This document shows positions 25,517 to 33,933 of a stretch of 43,002 bases of DNA, piece after piece. The stretch lies in assembly GCA_905233695.1 (NCBI GenBank), contig CAJODN010000013.1:1-43002 (forward strand), written 5' to 3'. Source of the stretch: an uncultured Lachnospiraceae bacterium. Its GTDB lineage: Bacteria > Bacillota > Clostridia > Lachnospirales > Lachnospiraceae. The translations under genes were made by a program, and so were the position numbers. Within the stretch, counting starts at the first letter, position 1. The number at the start of each line of letters is the position of its first letter. The notes beneath the pieces were generated by a model. That model did no database searches. It was given only the letters and a program-made list of their open reading frames with translations, and had not been told where the DNA came from.

Positions 25517-26038
25517 TTACACAAGTTCAAGAACTACTTCTAAAGCTCCGTCACCCTTACGCTGACCAATCTTGATGATTCTTGTGTAACCACCGTTTCT
25601 GTCAACATACTTAGGAGCAACTTCATCGAAAAGGTAGTTAGGCATATTAATTGTCTTAACCCTATTCTTGTCGTCTCTCTCCTTAACAGGATAGAGCACC
25701 TTAAGCATTTCTCTTCTTGCGTGAAGTCTTGAAGGAAGATCCTTCTTAATTGTCTTATCAACGGTATCATATACTGTAACCTTCTTACCGTCTACGACTT
25801 CCTTAACTCTTCTTCCCGTCTTATCCTTACGGGCAACCTTAGCCTGAATTGTAACCTCTTCGAAGTTATCCTTTTCCTTAGCGGCTAATGCGATAAGGCC
25901 GTCTGCAATCTTCTGTACTTCCTTAGCCTTAGCTTCTGTTGTAATAATCTTACCATGGTAGAGAAGCTGTGTAACCTGGTTACGAAGAAGTGCTTTTCTC
26001 TGTGATGCAGTTCTGCTTAATTTTCTGTACTTTGCCAT
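25517..26038 (-). CDS. rplQ: 50S ribosomal protein L17 with internal insertion
   Basis: A 173-residue L17. The N-terminal half ([46 protein letters not shown]) and the C-terminal half ([38 protein letters not shown]) are standard. Between them lies an extra basic segment at about residues 55-100 (containing [20 protein letters not shown]), which makes it longer than the usual 115-130 residues. The start follows AAGGAGGAAAAGAAA; an in-frame extension upstream lacks a site. It is the last gene of the alpha operon, separated from rpoA by an unusual 205-nt structured gap. Confidence 0.95.
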   Translation of the reverse strand: MAKYRKLSRTASQRKALLRNQVTQLLYHGKIITTEAKAKEVQKIADGLIALAAKEKDNFEEVTIQAKVARKDKTGRRVKEVVDGKKVTVYDTVDKTIKKDLPSRLHARREMLKVLYPVKERDDKNRVKTINMPNYLFDEVAPKYVDRNGGYTRIIKIGQRKGDGALEVVLELV

Positions 26039-26109
26039 TTTCTTTTCCTCCTTAAATGTGCTTTGCAAGTATAATGCGTCATGCGTCTTACTTTACTTGC
26101 TATTTAAGG

Positions 26110-26224
26110 TACGGGAGTCTACGCCTGCGGTCTTACTAGATTCCCGTAACTTATTCTTGTCTCTCAAAAGGAGTCTCGCCCATTCTCATTCGCTACGCGA
26201 AAGGGCTCGACGTGTAGTCACTCC
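26110..26224 (-). other. Structured spacer between rpoA and rplQ
   Basis: The 205-nt gap holds two palindromes. One pairs TACGGGA (26110-26116) and TCTA (26118-26121) with TAGA (26137-26140) and TCCCGTA (26142-26148). The other pairs GGAGT (26170-26174) with ACTCC (26220-26224), then GCCC (26178-26181) with GGGC (26203-26206), then TTCGC-tac-GCGAA (26189-26201). No T run follows on the minus strand, so it is not a classical terminator. A role as RNA leader or processing site for rplQ is inference. No ORF of note is present. Confidence 0.6.
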
Positions 26225-26243
26225 GCTTCGCGACGTAACAACA

Positions 26244-27197
26244 TTATTCCCCTTCTCTTGCGAGGGATACTCCAAGCTCATGTAATTTATCAACGATTTC
26301 ATCAAGAGACTTTCTACCGAGGTTTCTAACCTTAGAAAGCTCTGAGTATGTCTTGCTGGTGAGCTCTGCAACAGTGTTGATATTAGCTCTCTTAAGACAG
26401 TTATGAGAACGAACCGTAAGCTCAAGATCATCAATACTCTTATCGCTTGCTACAGGAAGCTCTTCATCCTCTTCAACGTTCATAACTTCCGCACCGGCAG
26501 CTATCTCTGACAGATTAATGAAGAGACTTAAGTGCTCAGAAAGCACCTTGGCCGCAAGGCTTAAAGCATCGTCGGGAGACATCGTTCCGTTAGTATATAC
26601 TTCAATAGTAAGCTTATCAAAGTCAGTAACATTACCCACACGAGTATCTTCTACGACAATATTAACTCTCTCTATAGGTGTATAGATTGAATCAATTGCA
26701 ATTACTCCTATAGGAGTATCCTCTGTCTTATTCTTATCGGCACTGACATATCCGCGTCCGTTAGTTATCACAAGCTCCATATAGAACTTAGATCCCGGTC
26801 CGCAGTTAGCGATTACAAGATCAGGGTTAATTACTTCGATATCATCACCAAACTCAATATCGGAAGCTTTTACAACGCCCTCGCCCTGAAAATCAATATA
26901 TGCCGTCTTAGGCTCGTCACTGTCGCTGTTATCGCGAAGCTCTAATTCCTTAACATTCATAACAATCTCGGTAACGTCTTCCTTAACGCCCTCGATTGTA
27001 CTTAACTCATGAAGGACACCGTCAAGCTTAATCTGACTTACCGCTGTACCGGGAAGTGTAGAGAGCATAATTCTTCTGAGAGAATTGCCGAGTGTTGTAC
27101 CGTATCCTCTCTCTAAGGGCTCTACAACGAATTTGCCATACTTCTTGTCTTCTGAAATCTCTGCAATCTCAATGTTAGGTCTATTAAAATTAAACAT
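26244..27197 (-). CDS. rpoA: RNA polymerase alpha subunit
   Basis: A 317-residue alpha subunit. The N-terminal dimerisation domain reads FVVEPLERGYGTTLGNSLRRIMLSTLPGTAV and contacts beta and beta'. A flexible linker near residues 230-245 (NVEEDEELPVASDKS) leads to the C-terminal domain ELTVRSHNCLKRANINTVAELTSKTYSELSKVRNLGRKSLDEIVDKLHELG, which binds UP elements and activators. Length is standard for Firmicutes. The ATG follows AGGGAGGATTTTAA, 45 nt after rpsD. No rearrangement is visible. Confidence 0.98.
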   Translation of the reverse strand: MFNFNRPNIEIAEISEDKKYGKFVVEPLERGYGTTLGNSLRRIMLSTLPGTAVSQIKLDGVLHELSTIEGVKEDVTEIVMNVKELELRDNSDSDEPKTAYIDFQGEGVVKASDIEFGDDIEVINPDLVIANCGPGSKFYMELVITNGRGYVSADKNKTEDTPIGVIAIDSIYTPIERVNIVVEDTRVGNVTDFDKLTIEVYTNGTMSPDDALSLAAKVLSEHLSLFINLSEIAAGAEVMNVEEDEELPVASDKSIDDLELTVRSHNCLKRANINTVAELTSKTYSELSKVRNLGRKSLDEIVDKLHELGVSLAREGE

Positions 27198-27242
27198 TTA
27201 AAATCCTCCCTTTCGAATTATATTACAATAATACCAAAAATA

Positions 27243-27836
27243 TTACTTAGAATATAACTCGACGATAAGCATTTCATCAACCGGCACATCAATCTGATCG
27301 CGAGTCGGCATTTCCTTAACTGTTCCCTGAAGATTATCTGCATCAACATCTAACCAATCAGGTACAATTCTTCCGCCTGTTACATCAATAATCTCCTTGA
27401 ATCTCTGGAGATTCTTGCTCTTCTCGCGTACTTCGATAACATCTCCGGCTTTGACGCTGTATGAAGGGATATTAACGCTCTTGCCGTTAACAAGGAACAT
27501 CTTATGATCTACAACCTGTCTTGCTTCCTTACGAGTTCTTGCGAATCCCATACGGAATACTACATTGTCAAGACGAGACTCAAGCATAATCATAAGGTTC
27601 TCACCTGTCATACCCTTTTTCTTGTCTGCCTTCTTATAATAATTTCTGAAAGGCTTCTCCATAACGCCATAGATGAACTTAGCCTTCTGCTTCTCTCTCA
27701 ATTGAAGGGCGTATTCTGATTTCTTACGTCCTCCCCTACTGGGTTTTCTTCTTGATTTCTTATCATATCCTAAGAATACAGGGTCAAGATCTAACGCTCT
27801 GCATCTCTTAAGGACGGGTGTCTTATCAACTGCCAT
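27243..27836 (-). CDS. rpsD: 30S ribosomal protein S4
   Basis: A 197-residue primary 16S rRNA-binding protein that nucleates 30S assembly. The S4 RNA-binding domain is [56 protein letters not shown]. The N-terminal part has one Cys only, so this is the zinc-free form. It lies 18 nt after rpsK, behind AGGAGGAATATTCAG. In Gram-positives S4 can repress its own mRNA, but no leader for that is visible directly upstream. Confidence 0.97.
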   Translation of the reverse strand: MAVDKTPVLKRCRALDLDPVFLGYDKKSRRKPSRGGRKKSEYALQLREKQKAKFIYGVMEKPFRNYYKKADKKKGMTGENLMIMLESRLDNVVFRMGFARTRKEARQVVDHKMFLVNGKSVNIPSYSVKAGDVIEVREKSKNLQRFKEIIDVTGGRIVPDWLDVDADNLQGTVKEMPTRDQIDVPVDEMLIVELYSK

Positions 27837-27854
27837 TCTGAATATTCCTCCTAA

Positions 27855-28247
27855 TTATACTCTTCTACGTTTCGGTGGACGACATCCATTATGTGGTACC
27901 GGAGTAACGTCAGTAATTGATGTTACATCGATACCGCAAGCATTAAGCGCACGAATTGCAGCTTCTCTGCCTGAACCCGGTCCTTTTACGAATACGTCTA
28001 CTGTCTTCAATCCATGAATAATTGCAGCATTAGCTGCTGTCTCAGCCGCCATCTGTGCGGCATAAGGAGTTGACTTCTTAGAACCCCTGAAACCCAGACC
28101 GCCGGCACTTGCCCAAGAAAGGGCGTTACCCTGTGCATCTGTTAATGTGACAATTGTATTGTTAAAAGATGCCTGGATATGTGCTTGTCCGCGTTCAACA
28201 TTTTTCTTTACTCGCTTTTTTGTTGTTTTCTTTGCAACTTTAGCCAT
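27855..28247 (-). CDS. rpsK: 30S ribosomal protein S11
   Basis: A 130-residue platform protein of the small subunit, with family marks [65 protein letters not shown] and the closing [13 protein letters not shown]. The start codon is preceded only by weak purine tracts (GTAGGTTCACAGAGAT), in contrast with its neighbours. It is separated from rpsM by 124 nt that contain repeat copy B, so its translation may depend on that structure or on readthrough from upstream. Confidence 0.98.
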   Translation of the reverse strand: MAKVAKKTTKKRVKKNVERGQAHIQASFNNTIVTLTDAQGNALSWASAGGLGFRGSKKSTPYAAQMAAETAANAAIIHGLKTVDVFVKGPGSGREAAIRALNACGIDVTSITDVTPVPHNGCRPPKRRRV

Positions 28248-28295
28248 ATCTCTGTGAACCTACTTTCTCTATAATGTCATAACAACGTTAGTTCC

Positions 28296-28368
28296 CAACA
28301 ATTTGCTATGCAAATTGTCGCCATGTCGTAAGGAATCCTCCCACTTCGCGGGTCCCTCCTTTCGACAT
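28296..28368 (-). repeat. Palindromic AGGAGGGA repeat, copy B, with second hairpin
   Basis: On the minus strand the first stem-loop pairs ATGTCG (28363-28368) with CGACAT (28323-28328) and AAGGA/TCCTT (28357-28361 with 28330-28334), topped by CCCGC-gaa-GTGGG (28340-28352). GGGA and AGGA fill the internal loop. After a short GG linker, a second hairpin CGACAATTTGC/GCAAATTGTTG (28296-28320, TAT loop on plus strand) follows, with 11 bp including one G-U. Copy C at 33861-33933 has the same two-hairpin layout with different paired bases. Confidence 0.78.
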
Positions 28369-28371
28369 AAT

Positions 28372-28740
28372 CTACTTCTTCTTACCTGCAACAGTTCTCT
28401 TCGGACCCTTACGTGTTCTCGCATTAGTCTTAGTCTTCTGTCCGCGAACAGGAAGACCCTTCCTATGACGAATACCTCTGTAGCATCCGATTTCCTGAAG
28501 TCTCTTAATATTAAGTGCGATTTCTCTACGAAGTTCACCTTCAACAGTCATTGTCTCATCAACAACGGCACTTATTCTCTTAACTTCATCATCTGTCAGA
28601 TCTTTTACGCGTGTATCAGGGCTTACTTTAGCTTTTGTAAGAATCTTGTTAGAGCTTGATCTGCCAATTCCGTAAATGTAAGTTAAGCCAATCTCAATAC
28701 GCTTTTCTCTTGGTAAATCTACACCTGCAATACGAGCCAT
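28372..28740 (-). CDS. rpsM: 30S ribosomal protein S13
   Basis: A 122-residue head protein of the small subunit that contacts the P-site tRNA and 50S bridges. It reads [34 protein letters not shown], then [38 protein letters not shown], complete at both ends. The ATG follows GGAGGTGTAAACACAC. The 164-nt gap before it is unusual for this operon and contains mutually exclusive hairpins. Confidence 0.98.
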   Translation of the reverse strand: MARIAGVDLPREKRIEIGLTYIYGIGRSSSNKILTKAKVSPDTRVKDLTDDEVKRISAVVDETMTVEGELRREIALNIKRLQEIGCYRGIRHRKGLPVRGQKTKTNARTRKGPKRTVAGKKK

Positions 28741-28823
28741 GTGTGTTTACACCTCCATTTTCTACTACTATAACTACATTACCATAACCCTTCCTAGATC
28801 TCGCATACTCTCCGTATACTTAT

Positions 28824-28844
28824 GGAAGGAGTCCTTCCAAAGGA
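28824..28844 (-). promoter_or_regulatory. Mutually exclusive hairpins in the rpmJ-rpsM spacer
   Basis: GGAAGG (28824-28829) can pair with CCTTCC (28833-28838), while TCCTT (28832-28836) can instead pair with AAGGA (28840-28844). The two hairpins share bases, so only one can form. This is the classic pattern of a switchable leader, but no ligand or terminator is visible. The rest of the 164-nt gap shows only the rpsM binding site. Confidence 0.45.
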
Positions 28845-28904
28845 TGGACTAACCGCCTCGGTAAAGAGGGCGATCTCGTCAAATATATGTTAGACGAAAA
28901 ATCG

Positions 28905-29018
28905 TTAGCCTTGCCTTTGTTTGTGTTTAGGGTTTTCGCAAATGATCATTACGCGACCCTTTCTTTTGATAACCTTGCACTTCTCGCACATAGGCTTTAC
29001 TGATGATCTTACCTTCAT
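28905..29018 (-). CDS. rpmJ: 50S ribosomal protein L36 (zinc-ribbon form)
   Basis: A 37-residue protein: it begins [20 protein letters not shown] and ends [15 protein letters not shown]. Cys11, Cys14, Cys27 and His33 form the zinc ribbon of the C+ type of L36. It binds 23S rRNA late in 50S assembly. GGGAGGAAACCCC precedes the ATG. It is the first gene of the alpha operon here, about 70 nt after a consensus promoter. Because of its size it is easy to miss. Confidence 0.97.
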   Translation of the reverse strand: MKVRSSVKPMCEKCKVIKRKGRVMIICENPKHKQRQG

Positions 29019-29097
29019 GGGGTTTCCTCCCTTCTTACTGCTTATAATCATCATTACACTGCTTGTAGGCATAATTCTGCCCACAGTCGCAGATGAT

Positions 29098-29127
29098 ATT
29101 ATATCAAAAAAGCCTTGACTATGTCAA
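29098..29127 (-). promoter_or_regulatory. Consensus promoter of the rpmJ-rplQ operon
   Basis: On the minus strand a perfect TTGACA (29122-29127) and a perfect TATAAT with TGA extension (29098-29103) are 18 nt apart. The -35 box lies inside the 3-bp loop and stem of the infA terminator hairpin, so termination and initiation signals overlap. Confidence 0.88.
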
Positions 29128-29138
29128 GGACTTTTTTT
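29106..29138. terminator. Terminator after infA
   Basis: CCTTGAC (29113-29119) pairs with GTCAAGG (29123-29129) around a 3-nt loop. T runs flank both sides, with CTTTTTTG on the minus strand. It lies 26 nt after the infA stop and ends the S10-spc transcript. Confidence 0.85.
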
Positions 29139-29163
29139 ACCATGTGAAATTTTAAGAGAAGGG

Positions 29164-29382
29164 TTACTTGTCACGCCAAATTATCCTACCCTTGCTTAGG
29201 TCGTAGGGGCTCATTTCCACCGTAACCTTGTCTCCGGGCAGAATTCTGATATAGTTCATACGAAGCTTGCCACTTATATGCGCAAGTATTTCGTGACCGT
29301 TCTCAAGTTCTACACGAAACATTGCGTTGGGCAATTTCTCAAGCACTTTACCTTCTACTTCAATTACATCAGCTTTTGACAT
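29164..29382 (-). CDS. infA: Translation initiation factor IF-1
   Basis: A 72-residue OB-fold protein: [20 protein letters not shown], then [51 protein letters not shown]. It occupies the ribosomal A site during initiation. Full length, standard sequence. It lies 20 nt after the KOW protein gene and ends the long S10-spc transcript before a terminator. AAAGGAGATAGAC lies before the ATG. Confidence 0.98.
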   Translation of the reverse strand: MSKADVIEVEGKVLEKLPNAMFRVELENGHEILAHISGKLRMNYIRILPGDKVTVEMSPYDLSKGRIIWRDK

Positions 29383-29402
29383 GTCTATCTCCTTTAATTT
29401 TC

Positions 29403-29669
29403 TTACTTAGAATCGATATATCTGTTATATGTATCTACTACTTTTCTCGCCGTCTCGTCATCAATACTCTCAACGGTTCTTAGTATTGCCTCCACACTTT
29501 CCGGAAGATTCTTAATTAACTGAACATGAATCTTATTCTTCTTCTTAGGCTTAGAAACAGTCTTCGTTGTTCCGTTAACAAGATAATACCCATCGTCTGT
29601 TTCTTCATATATAACGTATACATGATTTTTGTCATGTCCCTTTAAGGACCTTCCGAGATATATCTTCAT
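29403..29669 (-). CDS. KOW domain RNA-binding protein (L14e-like)
   Basis: An 88-residue protein started at [33 protein letters not shown]. The first about 35 residues form a KOW-like motif, and a basic linker ([18 protein letters not shown]) follows. Proteins of this kind sit between adk/map and infA in many Clostridia and are thought to bind ribosomes or rRNA; the role is not proven. The 8 codons upstream are in frame but unsupported by a binding site, and the chosen start also has only a weak AAAG. It is separated from adk by a 12-bp hairpin. Confidence 0.82.
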   Translation of the reverse strand: MKIYLGRSLKGHDKNHVYVIYEETDDGYYLVNGTTKTVSKPKKKNKIHVQLIKNLPESVEAILRTVESIDDETARKVVDTYNRYIDSK

Positions 29670-29691
29670 AATTAATAGCTTTACATAGAAC

Positions 29692-29718
29692 AAAGAGGAA
29701 AGAATATCTTTCCTCTTT
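29692..29718 (-). other. Long hairpin between adk and the KOW gene
   Basis: AAAGAGGAAAGA (29692-29703) and TCTTTCCTCTTT (29707-29718) form a perfect 12-bp stem with a 3-nt loop. The stem has a pyrimidine-rich descending strand but no separate U tract, so it is a weak or partial terminator, or an RNA processing site inside the operon. Confidence 0.65.
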
Positions 29719-29728
29719 ATATGTTTTC

Positions 29729-30370
29729 TTAACCGAGAATCTCAACAATATTAGAGAATACTTCTTCCATAGGCTTTGTTCCGTCAACCGACTTAAGAAT
29801 ACCTTGGTTCTTATAGTAATCGATAAGCGGTTGTGTCTGCTCATGATATACATCAAGTCTCTTCTGTACCGTCTCAGGCTTATCGTCATCACGAAGAACA
29901 AGCTTACTTCCGCATGCGTCACAGATGCCCTCCTGCTTCGGCGGAATGCTTACTATATGGTAAGTAGCACCGCAATCTAAGCACGCACGACGTCCTGACA
30001 TACGCTTAACAATGCTTTCATCCGGAACATCCACATCGATGGCATAGTCCATCTTCTCTCCGAGACCATCAAGAGCCTTATCAAGTGCCTCAGCTTGTGG
30101 AATCGTTCTTGGGAAGCCGTCAAGTACGAAGCCGTTCTTGCAATCGTCTTGTCCGATTCTGTCAACAACAAGATCACACGTTAATTCATCAGGTACAAGC
30201 AGACCCTTGTCCATATACTCCTTAGCCTTCTTACCAAGTTCCGTTCCGTTCTTGATATTGGCTCTGAAGATATCTCCCGTGGAAATGTGCGGAATAGAGT
30301 ACTTTCCGGCAATCTGCTTAGCCTGTGTTCCTTTACCGGCACCCGGAGCGCCTAACATAATAATCTTCAT
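29729..30370 (-). CDS. adk: Adenylate kinase (zinc-binding LID)
   Basis: A 213-residue enzyme that interconverts ATP plus AMP and two ADP. The P-loop is [10 protein letters not shown] (residues 7-16), with the AMP-binding HISTGDIFR and [14 protein letters not shown]. The LID domain carries Cys130, Cys133, Cys150 and Cys153 (CLDCG and CDACG), the tetracysteine zinc site found in many Gram-positive adenylate kinases. Standard secY-adk arrangement, 13 nt after secY. The methionine aminopeptidase gene that usually follows is absent. Confidence 0.97.
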   Translation of the reverse strand: MKIIMLGAPGAGKGTQAKQIAGKYSIPHISTGDIFRANIKNGTELGKKAKEYMDKGLLVPDELTCDLVVDRIGQDDCKNGFVLDGFPRTIPQAEALDKALDGLGEKMDYAIDVDVPDESIVKRMSGRRACLDCGATYHIVSIPPKQEGICDACGSKLVLRDDDKPETVQKRLDVYHEQTQPLIDYYKNQGILKSVDGTKPMEEVFSNIVEILG

Positions 30371-30383
30371 AGTATAAATCCCC

Positions 30384-31697
30384 CTAATCCAAGAATCCCT
30401 TGTAGTTACGAACCATCATGTGTGATTCTACCTGCTTAAGCGTCTCAATTACAACACCGACTACGATGATAATTGATGTACCACCGAATGATACGTTAGC
30501 ACCGAAGAGTCCGTTGAATACGATAGGAATAATCGCTACAATCGAAAGACCAATGGCACCTATAAATATAATGTTGTTAAGTACACTCTGAAGGTAATCG
30601 CTTGTCGGCTTACCCGGTCTTATTCCCGGAATTGAACCGCCTTGCTTCTTCATATTATTGGCAATCTCTAACGGATTAAATGTGATCGACGTATAGAAAT
30701 ATGCAAATGCAATTATAAGAAGTATATATATAACCGCACCTATTGTATACCAGAATTGATCAGTCTTAAACCAGTTAGACTGCGATAATACCTTAAGTAC
30801 CTCTCCCCAGAAGCCTTCTACTCCGTTCTGACCTTTAACAAGGCTTACGATAATTACAGGCGTCTGCATAAGCGACTGAGCAAAGATTACGGGGATAACT
30901 CCGGCCGTATTAACCTTAAGCGGAATAAATGTTGAATTACCGCCAACCTGCTTTCTGCCTTGCATCTTCCTTGAATACTGAACAGGTATCTTTCTCTCCG
31001 CATTTTGCAGATATACAACAAGAACAACCGTACCGATAATAACCACAAGGATTATAATAGCACTTAATATTGCCTTAGCAACAATCTTACCTGCGATGAA
31101 CTGCTCGTATAACGATGTAAGGTCACTCGGAATTCGAGATATAATATTGATAATAAGCACGATAGAAATACCGTTACCGATACCATGCTCTGTAATCTGT
31201 TCACCAATCCACATAAGAACTGTTGAACCACCTGTAAGAACAGTCATTACAAGTATCACGTAGAGAGCATTGAACTCTGTAAGATATCCGCTTCTTCCGA
31301 ATCCGATAGCCATAGCTCCCGATTCAAAAAGTGATAAGCCTACTGTCACATATCTTGTAATCTCTGTAATCTTCTTACGACCTTGCTCGCCTTCTCTTTG
31401 CATTTCCTCTAACTTCGGAATGGCAATTGTGAGAAGCTGCATTATGATTGATGCTGTAATGTAGGGTGTGATACTTAATGCAAAAACTGACATTTTCTCG
31501 AATGAACCACCCGTAATCGCATCAAAGAAGCTCATTGAATCTCCGGCAGCACTGAACAGGTTCTTAAATACATCCGGATCAACACCTGCAACCGGTATTC
31601 CCGAGCCGAGTCTTACAACTATAAGCATTAAGAATACGAAGAGAATTCGTCTTCTTAATTCCTTAATTTTAAATACATTTATAAATGACTGAAACAT
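30384..31697 (-). CDS. secY: Protein translocase subunit SecY
   Basis: A 437-residue integral membrane channel protein with about ten membrane spans. It starts [36 protein letters not shown] and has the TM2 region [35 protein letters not shown], which forms part of the plug and lateral gate, RKITEITRY (here KKITEITRY), [12 protein letters not shown] and the cytosolic loops [25 protein letters not shown] and [10 protein letters not shown] at the end. It exports unfolded proteins with SecE and SecG, which are not in the window. Its ATG overlaps the rplO stop by 1 nt. Confidence 0.98.
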   Translation of the reverse strand: MFQSFINVFKIKELRRRILFVFLMLIVVRLGSGIPVAGVDPDVFKNLFSAAGDSMSFFDAITGGSFEKMSVFALSITPYITASIIMQLLTIAIPKLEEMQREGEQGRKKITEITRYVTVGLSLFESGAMAIGFGRSGYLTEFNALYVILVMTVLTGGSTVLMWIGEQITEHGIGNGISIVLIINIISRIPSDLTSLYEQFIAGKIVAKAILSAIIILVVIIGTVVLVVYLQNAERKIPVQYSRKMQGRKQVGGNSTFIPLKVNTAGVIPVIFAQSLMQTPVIIVSLVKGQNGVEGFWGEVLKVLSQSNWFKTDQFWYTIGAVIYILLIIAFAYFYTSITFNPLEIANNMKKQGGSIPGIRPGKPTSDYLQSVLNNIIFIGAIGLSIVAIIPIVFNGLFGANVSFGGTSIIIVVGVVIETLKQVESHMMVRNYKGFLD

Positions 31698-32137
31698 TAA
31701 ATCACCTCTGCCTTACCGCCTAGAGATTCAATCTTCTCTTTGGCACTCGCACTATAAGCATTGACTTTAACATTTAACTTCTTAGTTAATTCTCCGCTTC
31801 CGAGAATCTTAACACCATCGCGAGGATTCTTGACGATTCCCCTGTCAATAAGTGTCTCAACAGTAACGTCTGTACCATTATCGAATACTTCAAGTGCAGA
31901 CATATTAATACCTACGATATTCTTAGAGTTTCTGCATTTGAAACCTCTTTTAGGTAAACGTCTATATAAAGGCATCTGTCCACCTTCAAACCCCGGTCTC
32001 GGAGCACCTGAACGAGCCTTCTGTCCCTTATGTCCCTTACCGGCTGTCTTGCCGTTGCCGGAACCATGTCCACGACCGCGTCTGAAATTATCACTCTGCT
32101 TTGAGCCTTCAGCAGGCTGTAAGTTAGATAAATCCAT
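31697..32137 (-). CDS. rplO: 50S ribosomal protein L15
   Basis: A 146-residue protein: [44 protein letters not shown], with the long basic glycine-rich N-terminal arm that threads through 23S rRNA. The globular C-terminus includes [37 protein letters not shown]. It is complete and normal. AGGAGGTGTCATA precedes the ATG; 17 nt after rpmD and overlapping secY by 1 nt. Confidence 0.97.
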   Translation of the reverse strand: MDLSNLQPAEGSKQSDNFRRGRGHGSGNGKTAGKGHKGQKARSGAPRPGFEGGQMPLYRRLPKRGFKCRNSKNIVGINMSALEVFDNGTDVTVETLIDRGIVKNPRDGVKILGSGELTKKLNVKVNAYSASAKEKIESLGGKAEVI

Positions 32138-32154
32138 TATGACACCTCCTAATT

Positions 32155-32343
32155 CTATTCTTCTACTTCTACTAAGTGGTTTACGTGTCTGATCATGCCA
32201 CGAGTGGCATCATTATCAGGAAGTTCCACTGTCTGATGAAGCTTTCTTAAGCCCATGGCTTCAACAGTCTTCTTATTCTTAGGTACTGCTCCGATGGGAG
32301 ACTTTACCAAAGTTACTTTTATAGTCTTTGTTTTCTTAGGCAT
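32155..32343 (-). CDS. rpmD: 50S ribosomal protein L30
   Basis: A 62-residue protein started at [62 protein letters not shown]. The start follows AAGGAGGAAGAGAAG; an in-frame ATG-like extension of 7 codons lies inside the site and is rejected. It is of normal bacterial length. It lies 13 nt after rpsE. Confidence 0.96.
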   Translation of the reverse strand: MPKKTKTIKVTLVKSPIGAVPKNKKTVEAMGLRKLHQTVELPDNDATRGMIRHVNHLVEVEE

Positions 32344-32356
32344 CTTCTCTTCCTCC

Positions 32357-32866
32357 TTAAGCAAGAATCTCTTCTACAGTCTTACCGCGAAGTCTTGCAA
32401 CCTCTTCCGGGGACTTCAACTGACTGATAGCATCTATTGTCGCGAGTACGACATTCTGCTTATTAGAAGAACCCAGTGACTTGGTACGAATATTCTGAAT
32501 ACCTGCAAGCTCACATACGGAACGAGCCGGACCGCCGGCGATGATTCCTGTACCTTCGGGAGCTCTCTTTAAGAGCACCTGAGCACCTGTGTGCTTACCG
32601 ATAATATCATGCGGAATACTATGGTTCTCGTCTAACTTAACTGTAACAAGCTTCTTAATAGCATCTTCCTTACCCTTACGAATTGCTTCGGGAATTTCAG
32701 TAGCTTTGCCAAGGCCTGCGCCAACATGACCGTTGCCGTCACCAACAACGACTAAGGCTGTGAAACGCATATTACGTCCACCTTTAACAACCTTTGTTAC
32801 ACGTTTGATCGATACCACGTTCTCATTTAATTCTAATTGACTAGCATCAATAATTTCACGTCTCAT
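32357..32866 (-). CDS. rpsE: 30S ribosomal protein S5
   Basis: A 169-residue protein. The N-terminal double-stranded RNA-binding fold reads [57 protein letters not shown]. The C-terminal domain has [50 protein letters not shown]. It affects decoding accuracy; the KGGR loop is the region mutated in spectinomycin resistance and is wild-type-like here. It lies 14 nt after rplR. Confidence 0.98.
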   Translation of the reverse strand: MRREIIDASQLELNENVVSIKRVTKVVKGGRNMRFTALVVVGDGNGHVGAGLGKATEIPEAIRKGKEDAIKKLVTVKLDENHSIPHDIIGKHTGAQVLLKRAPEGTGIIAGGPARSVCELAGIQNIRTKSLGSSNKQNVVLATIDAISQLKSPEEVARLRGKTVEEILA

Positions 32867-32880
32867 GTACGCTAACCTCC

Positions 32881-33249
32881 TTAAAATTCTAAACCGGCTT
32901 CTCTAGCTGAGTCGGCAAATGCTTTAATCTTACCGGCATAAATAAAGCCACCTCTGTCAAATACAACAGTATCTATACCCTTATCCTTAGCCTTTTTAGC
33001 AACAGCTTCGCCAAGCTTCTTAGCAGCGTCCATGTTGTTAGTTTTATCAAGGCCCTTCTTAACATCCTTATCAAGTGTTGAAGCAGATGCAAGTGTATTA
33101 CCTACCGTATCGTCAATAATCTGTGCATACATATGATTATTACTTCTGAATACAGCAAGTCTCGGTCTTTCGGCTGTTCCTGAGATCTTAGCACGAATTC
33201 TCATATGCTTATCCTTACGAACCAGCGCTCTTGATTTCTTCTTAACCAT
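32881..33249 (-). CDS. rplR: 50S ribosomal protein L18
   Basis: A 122-residue 5S rRNA-binding protein: [47 protein letters not shown] and ending [17 protein letters not shown]. The start is the ATG at 33249, 8 nt after AAAGGAG. A GTG three codons upstream overlaps that site and is rejected. It lies 38 nt after rplF. Confidence 0.97.
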   Translation of the reverse strand: MVKKKSRALVRKDKHMRIRAKISGTAERPRLAVFRSNNHMYAQIIDDTVGNTLASASTLDKDVKKGLDKTNNMDAAKKLGEAVAKKAKDKGIDTVVFDRGGFIYAGKIKAFADSAREAGLEF

Positions 33250-33287
33250 TCTATTCACTCCTTTATTAATGAAATGTACTATAATCC

Positions 33288-33824
33288 TTATTTTCCGGTC
33301 TTACCAACCTTACGCCTGATATGCTCATCAATATACTTGATTCCCTTACCCTTATAAGGTTCAGGTCTTCTCTTATCTCTGATCTCAGCGGCGTACTGTC
33401 CAACCTTTTCCTTGTCGATACCCTTAACGATAATCTTGTTACCGTCTACAGTCGACTCTATTCCTTCAGGATCCGTCATCTCTACCGGATGTGAGAATCC
33501 AAGGTTAAGTGTGAGCTTCTTACCTGACTTCTGCGCTCTGTAACCAACACCGTTAACCTCTAATGTCTTCTCATAGCCTTCTGTAACACCGATTACCATA
33601 TTGTTAATAAGTGTTCTTGTAAGACCGTGAAGAGACTTCATCTTCTTTAAGTCATTAGGTCTGTTAACAGTTACTTCAGCACCTTCAACTTTAACTTCCA
33701 TTCCAATGGGAAGATCTCTCTCTAAAGTTCCTTTAGGACCTTTTACAGTCACATGATTATTTTCTGCCATACTTACAGTTACACCTGCAGGAATAGCGAT
33801 TGGCATTCTTCCTATACGTGACAT
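33288..33824 (-). CDS. rplF: 50S ribosomal protein L6
   Basis: A 178-residue protein made of two similar alpha-beta domains: [39 protein letters not shown], and a C-terminal part with [23 protein letters not shown] and the conserved [13 protein letters not shown]. It lies near the GTPase centre. A strong AAGGAGGT precedes it. The 109-nt gap to rpsH is atypical and contains repeat copy C. Confidence 0.98.
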   Translation of the reverse strand: MSRIGRMPIAIPAGVTVSMAENNHVTVKGPKGTLERDLPIGMEVKVEGAEVTVNRPNDLKKMKSLHGLTRTLINNMVIGVTEGYEKTLEVNGVGYRAQKSGKKLTLNLGFSHPVEMTDPEGIESTVDGNKIIVKGIDKEKVGQYAAEIRDKRRPEPYKGKGIKYIDEHIRRKVGKTGK

Positions 33825-33860
33825 GCCCGTACCTCCTTAATATAATCTATAGCTAGTTAC

Positions 33861-33933
33861 CAACATTTTCGCTTCGCGAAAACGTCGCCTTGTCATCAGG
33901 ACTCCTCCCACTTCGTGGATCCCTCCTCATGAC
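33861..33933 (-). repeat. Palindromic AGGAGGGA repeat, copy C, with second hairpin
   Basis: On the minus strand the first stem-loop pairs GTCAT (33929-33933) with ATGAC (33892-33896), AGGA (33924-33927) with TCCT (33898-33901) and TCCAC-gaa-GTGGG (33907-33919). GGGA and AGGA occupy the internal loop. A second hairpin CGACGTTTTCGC-gaa-GCGAAAATGTTG (33861-33887) follows after GG. Stem bases differ from copy B but keep pairing. It begins 1 nt after the rpsH stop codon. Confidence 0.78.

Noticed and set aside
28306-28368. A short ORF inside repeat copy B, beginning MSKGGTREVGG, and similar peptides in copies A and C
   Set aside because: The reading arises from the conserved AGGAGGGA palindrome. 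Peptides differ between copies while base pairing is kept, so selection acts on structure, not on protein.
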